NCBI GenBank assembly: GCA_012960835.1
Contig: DUAL01000333.1
Span: forward strand, 1 to 9,027
Direction of reading: 5' to 3'
Source of the DNA: Flavobacteriales bacterium
Lineage (GTDB): Bacteria > Bacteroidota > Bacteroidia > Flavobacteriales > BACL11
DNA: 9,027 nucleotides
The position numbers were made by a program, and so were the translations under genes. Below the pieces are notes generated by a model, which did not search any database, was not told the origin of the DNA, and saw only the letters and a list, made by a program, of their open reading frames with translations. Below, piece by piece: positions 6,587-9,027 of this stretch. The stretch's first letter is position 1, and each line of letters begins with the position of its first letter.

Positions 6587-6742
6587 ACACGGATTCCTTG
6601 AGTGGGTTCAATGACAAGAACTTTAAGTCGGCTGGGAATAAGCATTAAGACAAGCTATTTGCGAACAATGTGAGCTTGTCGCAGTATTGTTATTGAATTG
6701 TTCCGTAAGTTTTCACACCTGATATTTAAAAGAGTTTTTGTT

Positions 6743-7360
6743 ATGAAAATCATTTCTGCTGAATTTCTAACGGGAGCAGTATCTTGTAGACAGTACCCTG
6801 ATTCCGAGTGCCCGGAGTTGGCATTTGTTGGCCGTTCTAATGTTGGAAAATCTTCTTTGATCAATTCTCTTCTAAATAGAAAAAAACTTGTTAAGACTAG
6901 CCAGACTCCTGGAAAGACTCAAGAGATTAATTTTTTTAAGATAAATAATGACTTTATTTTTGCGGATCTTCCCGGGTACGGATTTGCAAAAGTTCCACAA
7001 TCGGTTCAAAAACGATGGAAAAAAATGATTGAAGATTATCTTCTCAGACGGAAAACTCTTTTGGCAGTTATTTTCATTATTGATCTAAGGCGCAATGCAT
7101 CTCCTCTGGATCTCAGTTTGCAGCGATGGCTTGAGGCTTGTGGAGTTGAATATTTACTTGTGGGGACGAAAGTGGATAAGTTGTCTCAGTCAGAAATCAG
7201 TAAACAGCTAAGCAAATTGAACGTTGCTTATTTTCATGGGAGTGGAGATAAACTTCTTGCTTATTCAAGTAAAAGCAGCAGAGGAAGAAAAGAGCTTTGG
7301 AGTAAAATTGCCGCTAGAATAGAAGTTCACAGGAATAAAAAAATTCCATTAAGAGATTAA
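6743..7360 (+). CDS. engB: Ribosome biogenesis GTPase EngB (YihA/YsxC)
   Basis: A 205-residue TrmE-Era-EngA-EngB family GTPase of normal length for EngB, which helps assemble the large ribosomal subunit. Seen: G1 GRSNVGKS (30-37), TPGKTQ (55-60, the G2 region), G3 DLPGYG (75-80), G4 TKVD (142-145) and G5 SSK (175-177). The opening KIISAEF and PELAFVGRSNVGKSSL are typical of the family. I chose ATG 6743 because AAAAGAG lies eight bases upstream and family members begin with this segment; an upstream in-frame TTG at 6698 is less likely. It is the only housekeeping gene here and sits alone between a divergent glycan gene and a convergent pseudogene, so the glycan genes probably inserted or rearranged around it. 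Confidence 0.95.
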   Translation: MKIISAEFLTGAVSCRQYPDSECPELAFVGRSNVGKSSLINSLLNRKKLVKTSQTPGKTQEINFFKINNDFIFADLPGYGFAKVPQSVQKRWKKMIEDYLLRRKTLLAVIFIIDLRRNASPLDLSLQRWLEACGVEYLLVGTKVDKLSQSEISKQLSKLNVAYFHGSGDKLLAYSSKSSRGRKELWSKIAARIEVHRNKKIPLRD

Positions 7361-7450
7361 AAAAATGAGATTAAACGGGTTTTTGAGTAGGTAGTAATCG
7401 GATAGCCTTGAGTTATTTAGTGAAGAGATATACTCTTCTGATGAAAAATC
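7361..7450. other. Short convergent gap after engB
   Basis: GAAGAG (7422-7427) and CTCTTC (7433-7438) form a 6-pair stem around ATATA, usable from either strand, but neither side has a proper T-run. It may still act as a weak shared terminator for engB and the former oxygenase gene. Confidence 0.3.
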
Positions 7451-8275
7451 TTAGCCTTTAAAAATTTTGTTGATTAATTTTAGAGGAACTTCCGCTTTCA
7501 TATCACTAAGGATTTTAGCTCTTTTCAGATATGTGAATGCTTTGACTAAAAAACTGTCTAACCTAATTAGAATTTTTTTGCGCATGCTATCAAAGGGTCT
7601 TGCTCTGTAATCAGTAGGGCGGTCCGGATGTTTCCCTCTTTTTCGGTAAAGTAATATAATATTAGAGGTTTTCATGAAATATCCTTTGGGCAAGTGAGGG
7701 GTTTTGGGTGGTCGTGAAAAGTATGTTCCTCCGTTTTAAAAATAACACACCTGTTAAATATAGGGACAGTCGATACCTTGCACTCCATCATATTTTCATA
7801 CCAAAACTCCAAATCGCCATTGTATTCGCTTTTCAAATTAGGATTTAGATAGATAAGAGTAAATTCAATTCCCTTTTCCAGTTTTTTTAGTTGAATGACT
7901 TTGAAGATCAGAATGAATATTTAGAAACCCCCCTTCCTATACTTCAGTCAGATTAGCACCATCTTCTTCTAATTCACCGGTTAAAAGGTTATTAATTTTT
8001 GTAATATGTTGTAGGAAATCTATAAAAGTAGTAGATTTTAAACTTTCAAAGACCTCGAGGGTACTTTTAGAATATTTTTTCTGATCGATCAGCGCTTTTT
8101 TTTCTTCATTATAATGGCAGTAGTGGGACCATTCAGAGGTGTCCTGAAATTCTTTAAGAAGATTTTCTGCGTAAGATTCATTTAAAAAATTATCAATCAC
8201 CACATAGTGGAAAGGCCTTTTTTTATTAAAATCAGAAAAAAGTTTTTCTTTTTGGCTGTTTAAAAAAAGAAAAGT
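7451..8275 (-). pseudogene. 2OG-Fe(II) oxygenase (prolyl 4-hydroxylase-like), broken
   Basis: Read on the minus strand, the pieces in order make one recognisable enzyme. Upstream of 8203 the frame reads KLFSDFNKKRPFHYVVIDNFL, the usual start of this family, but no ATG, GTG or TTG precedes it before the TAA at 8276-8278. It continues to EDGANLTEV, then TAG at 7937-7939, then GGFLNIHSDLQ with the iron-binding H-x-D (H at 7913-7915, D at 7907-7909). After a frameshift near the A-run at 7882-7888 comes IEFTLIYLNP, GDLEFW, NRCVIF and TFHDHP with the distal histidine (7714-7716). A second shift near 7684-7693 restores the first frame for CPKG-FMKTS and the C-terminal RPTDYRARP part to the TAA at 7451. 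The usual 2OG-binding arginine is replaced by lysine (FMKTS). Lost start, one nonsense codon and two compensating shifts make function unlikely. Such oxygenases often sit in glycan loci; the substrate is unknown. Confidence 0.86.
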
Positions 8276-8278
8276 TTA

Positions 8279-8791
8279 TAATGCTTGACCCAATCTGTCG
8301 GTCAGGCAGTTGACTCTGAGTCTCAAGTGGTGCTATTCCTATGCTTTGATAATTTTTAGGAACCAACTCTTTATTTATCTTCTCGTGACCTTTATTCTAT
8401 CGGCAATTAAAAAAAGGCAATAGAGAAAACCTACTAAAGGCACTGACCCACTCCCCCTAGGGACTTATTATATAGCTCGAAGAAAAAAACGAAAAAACCG
8501 TATTATCAAGTATTGATTCCCACTGACATTGAAAAGTCAACTTTATGAGTGTCATTTAAAACCTAGAAATTCCAATTTTGGGCTAGTATAATCCGGCAAG
8601 CTGAACTTCTATCCTAATTGGATTAAATACCAATCTTGTTTTAAAACAATTTAAGGTATTTATAATCGCTTTTACCTTTTTTTGGTGCTAGTTAAGTAGT
8701 CTGCTCTGAGAAATTATTCTGAGTCCATGTCAAGGGTTTGGGATAATACTGTCATCTATAAATAATTTATTAGAAAAGGGAAAACTGTGAC
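8279..8791. other. Long gap upstream of the terminal GT39-like gene
   Basis: About 510 bases with no frame I can support and no relic I recognise. Seen are small palindromes (CCCTAGGG near 8455; TGACC/GGTCA at 8286-8290 and 8300-8304), an isolated perfect TATAAT at 8587-8592 without a good -35, and the promoter-like elements described at 8636-8666 and 8739-8747. Confidence 0.5.
8636..8747 (+). promoter_or_regulatory. Candidate promoters of the terminal GT39-like gene
   Basis: Two options. TTGTTT (8636-8641), the same -35 as in both divergent cassettes, pairs with TATAAT (8661-8666) at a long 19-base spacing; this -35 lies in a perfect 14-base palindrome, TTGTTTTAAAACAA (8636-8649). Closer to the gene, TGG-GATAAT (8739-8747) looks like an extended -10 with no clear -35. 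Either could drive the gene at 8792. Confidence 0.35.
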
Positions 8792-9027
8792 ATGGTTGGT
8801 CAGAAAATAATAACTCATCTCTTAGCTCTTCTTTTAATTACCGCTGCATTATTAATCCTTAACTATCCAATTTTATTAAATGCAGATTTTTTTATGCAAT
8901 TTGATGAGGTTGCACAAGCTGGCTTTACTCTAAACTTAATGAAGGGAAGTCCCTTTACTTTCTACTACCCATCTTCCGCACACTTTTCATATCATGGAAT
9001 CCTTCATGGTCTTTTCGCCATTCCATT
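8792..9027 (+). CDS. GT39-like membrane glycosyltransferase, 5' part
   Basis: The frame starts at ATG 8792 and stays open to the window edge (78 full codons). An in-frame TAG at 8771-8773 limits the start, and AAAAGGG (8774-8780) is a ribosome-binding site at a slightly long spacing. It opens with a membrane helix (about 9-30), then NYPILLNADFFMQFDEV (24-40). This lines up with RYPIFLNSDYFFGADDG of the 638-residue protein at 1091-3007, with the acid pair D38-E39 in the place of D44-D45. The later GSPFTFYYPSS and GLFAIPF match GDQFFLYLPPR and GIICAPF of that protein. It is therefore a diverged member of the same GT-C group, expected to use a polyprenyl-phosphate sugar on the outer membrane face. 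The rest is outside the window, so integrity is unknown. Confidence 0.78.
   Translation, partial: MVGQKIITHLLALLLITAALLILNYPILLNADFFMQFDEVAQAGFTLNLMKGSPFTFYYPSSAHFSYHGILHGLFAIP

Larger units (their letters stand above)
6249..6742. other. Long AT-rich gap between divergent dehydratase and engB
   Basis: About 490 bases without a convincing gene. Besides the dehydratase promoter it holds an 11-base inverted repeat (6417-6427 and 6576-6586), a terminator-like hairpin (6526-6556), and overlapping potential stems before engB (6649-6703). A 12-codon frame at 6467-6505, preceded by AGGTG, is too short to call. I recognise no coding remnant and no clear engB promoter. Confidence 0.5.

Noticed and set aside
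6655..6864. Open frame of 69 codons on the minus strand
   Set aside because: Antisense to the N-terminal GTPase motifs of engB.
7451..7693. Independent small gene of 80 codons on the minus strand
   Set aside because: It begins at a TTG inside a run of 2OG oxygenase homology and continues that enzyme's C-terminal part, so it is a pseudogene fragment.
8587..8592. Perfect TATAAT as a promoter
   Set aside because: No acceptable -35 at 16-19 bases upstream and no gene within about 200 bases; AT-rich DNA gives such hexamers by chance.
1..9027. CRISPR array, tRNA, rRNA or transposase
   Set aside because: No regularly spaced direct repeats, no cloverleaf or rRNA-like sequence and no transposase motifs were seen on either strand.

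Overview
This 9 kb window looks like an accessory surface-polysaccharide region from a Gram-negative-type bacterium. It is AT-rich, and base composition changes visibly from gene to gene: the dehydratase at 5277-6248 is much more AT-rich than the glycosyltransferase before it. The one housekeeping gene, engB, resembles the delta-proteobacterial grade to my eye, but that is a weak inference. Genes are mostly single units facing alternately, not a long operon. At least two are broken and one stretch is duplicated, which suggests a locus that is being rearranged and is decaying.

Layout. 1-858 (+): 3' part of a radical SAM protein, with its CxxxCxxC cluster motif intact. 1091-3007 (-): complete GT39/ArnT-like membrane glycosyltransferase. 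3153-3803 (+): class I SAM-dependent methyltransferase, divergent from it. About 3912-4088 (-): dead 5' relic of a second copy of the GT39-like gene. 4279-5220 (+): DPM1/GtrB/ArnC-like GT2 enzyme. 5277-6248 (-): CapE/FnlA/WbjB-type UDP-GlcNAc 4,6-dehydratase. 6743-7360 (+): GTPase EngB. 7451 to about 8275 (-): 2OG-Fe(II) prolyl-hydroxylase-like pseudogene with a nonsense codon and two compensating frameshifts. 8792-9027 (+): 5' end of another GT39-like gene, cut by the window edge.

How the parts fit (inference). The GT2 enzyme would load a sugar onto a polyprenyl phosphate inside the membrane. GT39-like enzymes use such lipid-linked sugars on the outer face. The dehydratase supplies a modified UDP-sugar. 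The methyltransferase and the former 2OG oxygenase are typical tailoring-type companions in glycan loci. Their true substrates cannot be read from sequence.

The most interesting structure is a duplicated divergent module. The start of the GT39-like gene, the bidirectional promoter and the leader up to the start codon of the facing gene occur twice (2841-3126 and 3922-4278). In the first copy the GT39-like gene is alive and faces a methyltransferase. In the second it is a relic and faces the GT2 gene. With the third family member at 8792, this points to duplication of the promoter cassette and exchange of the genes it drives.
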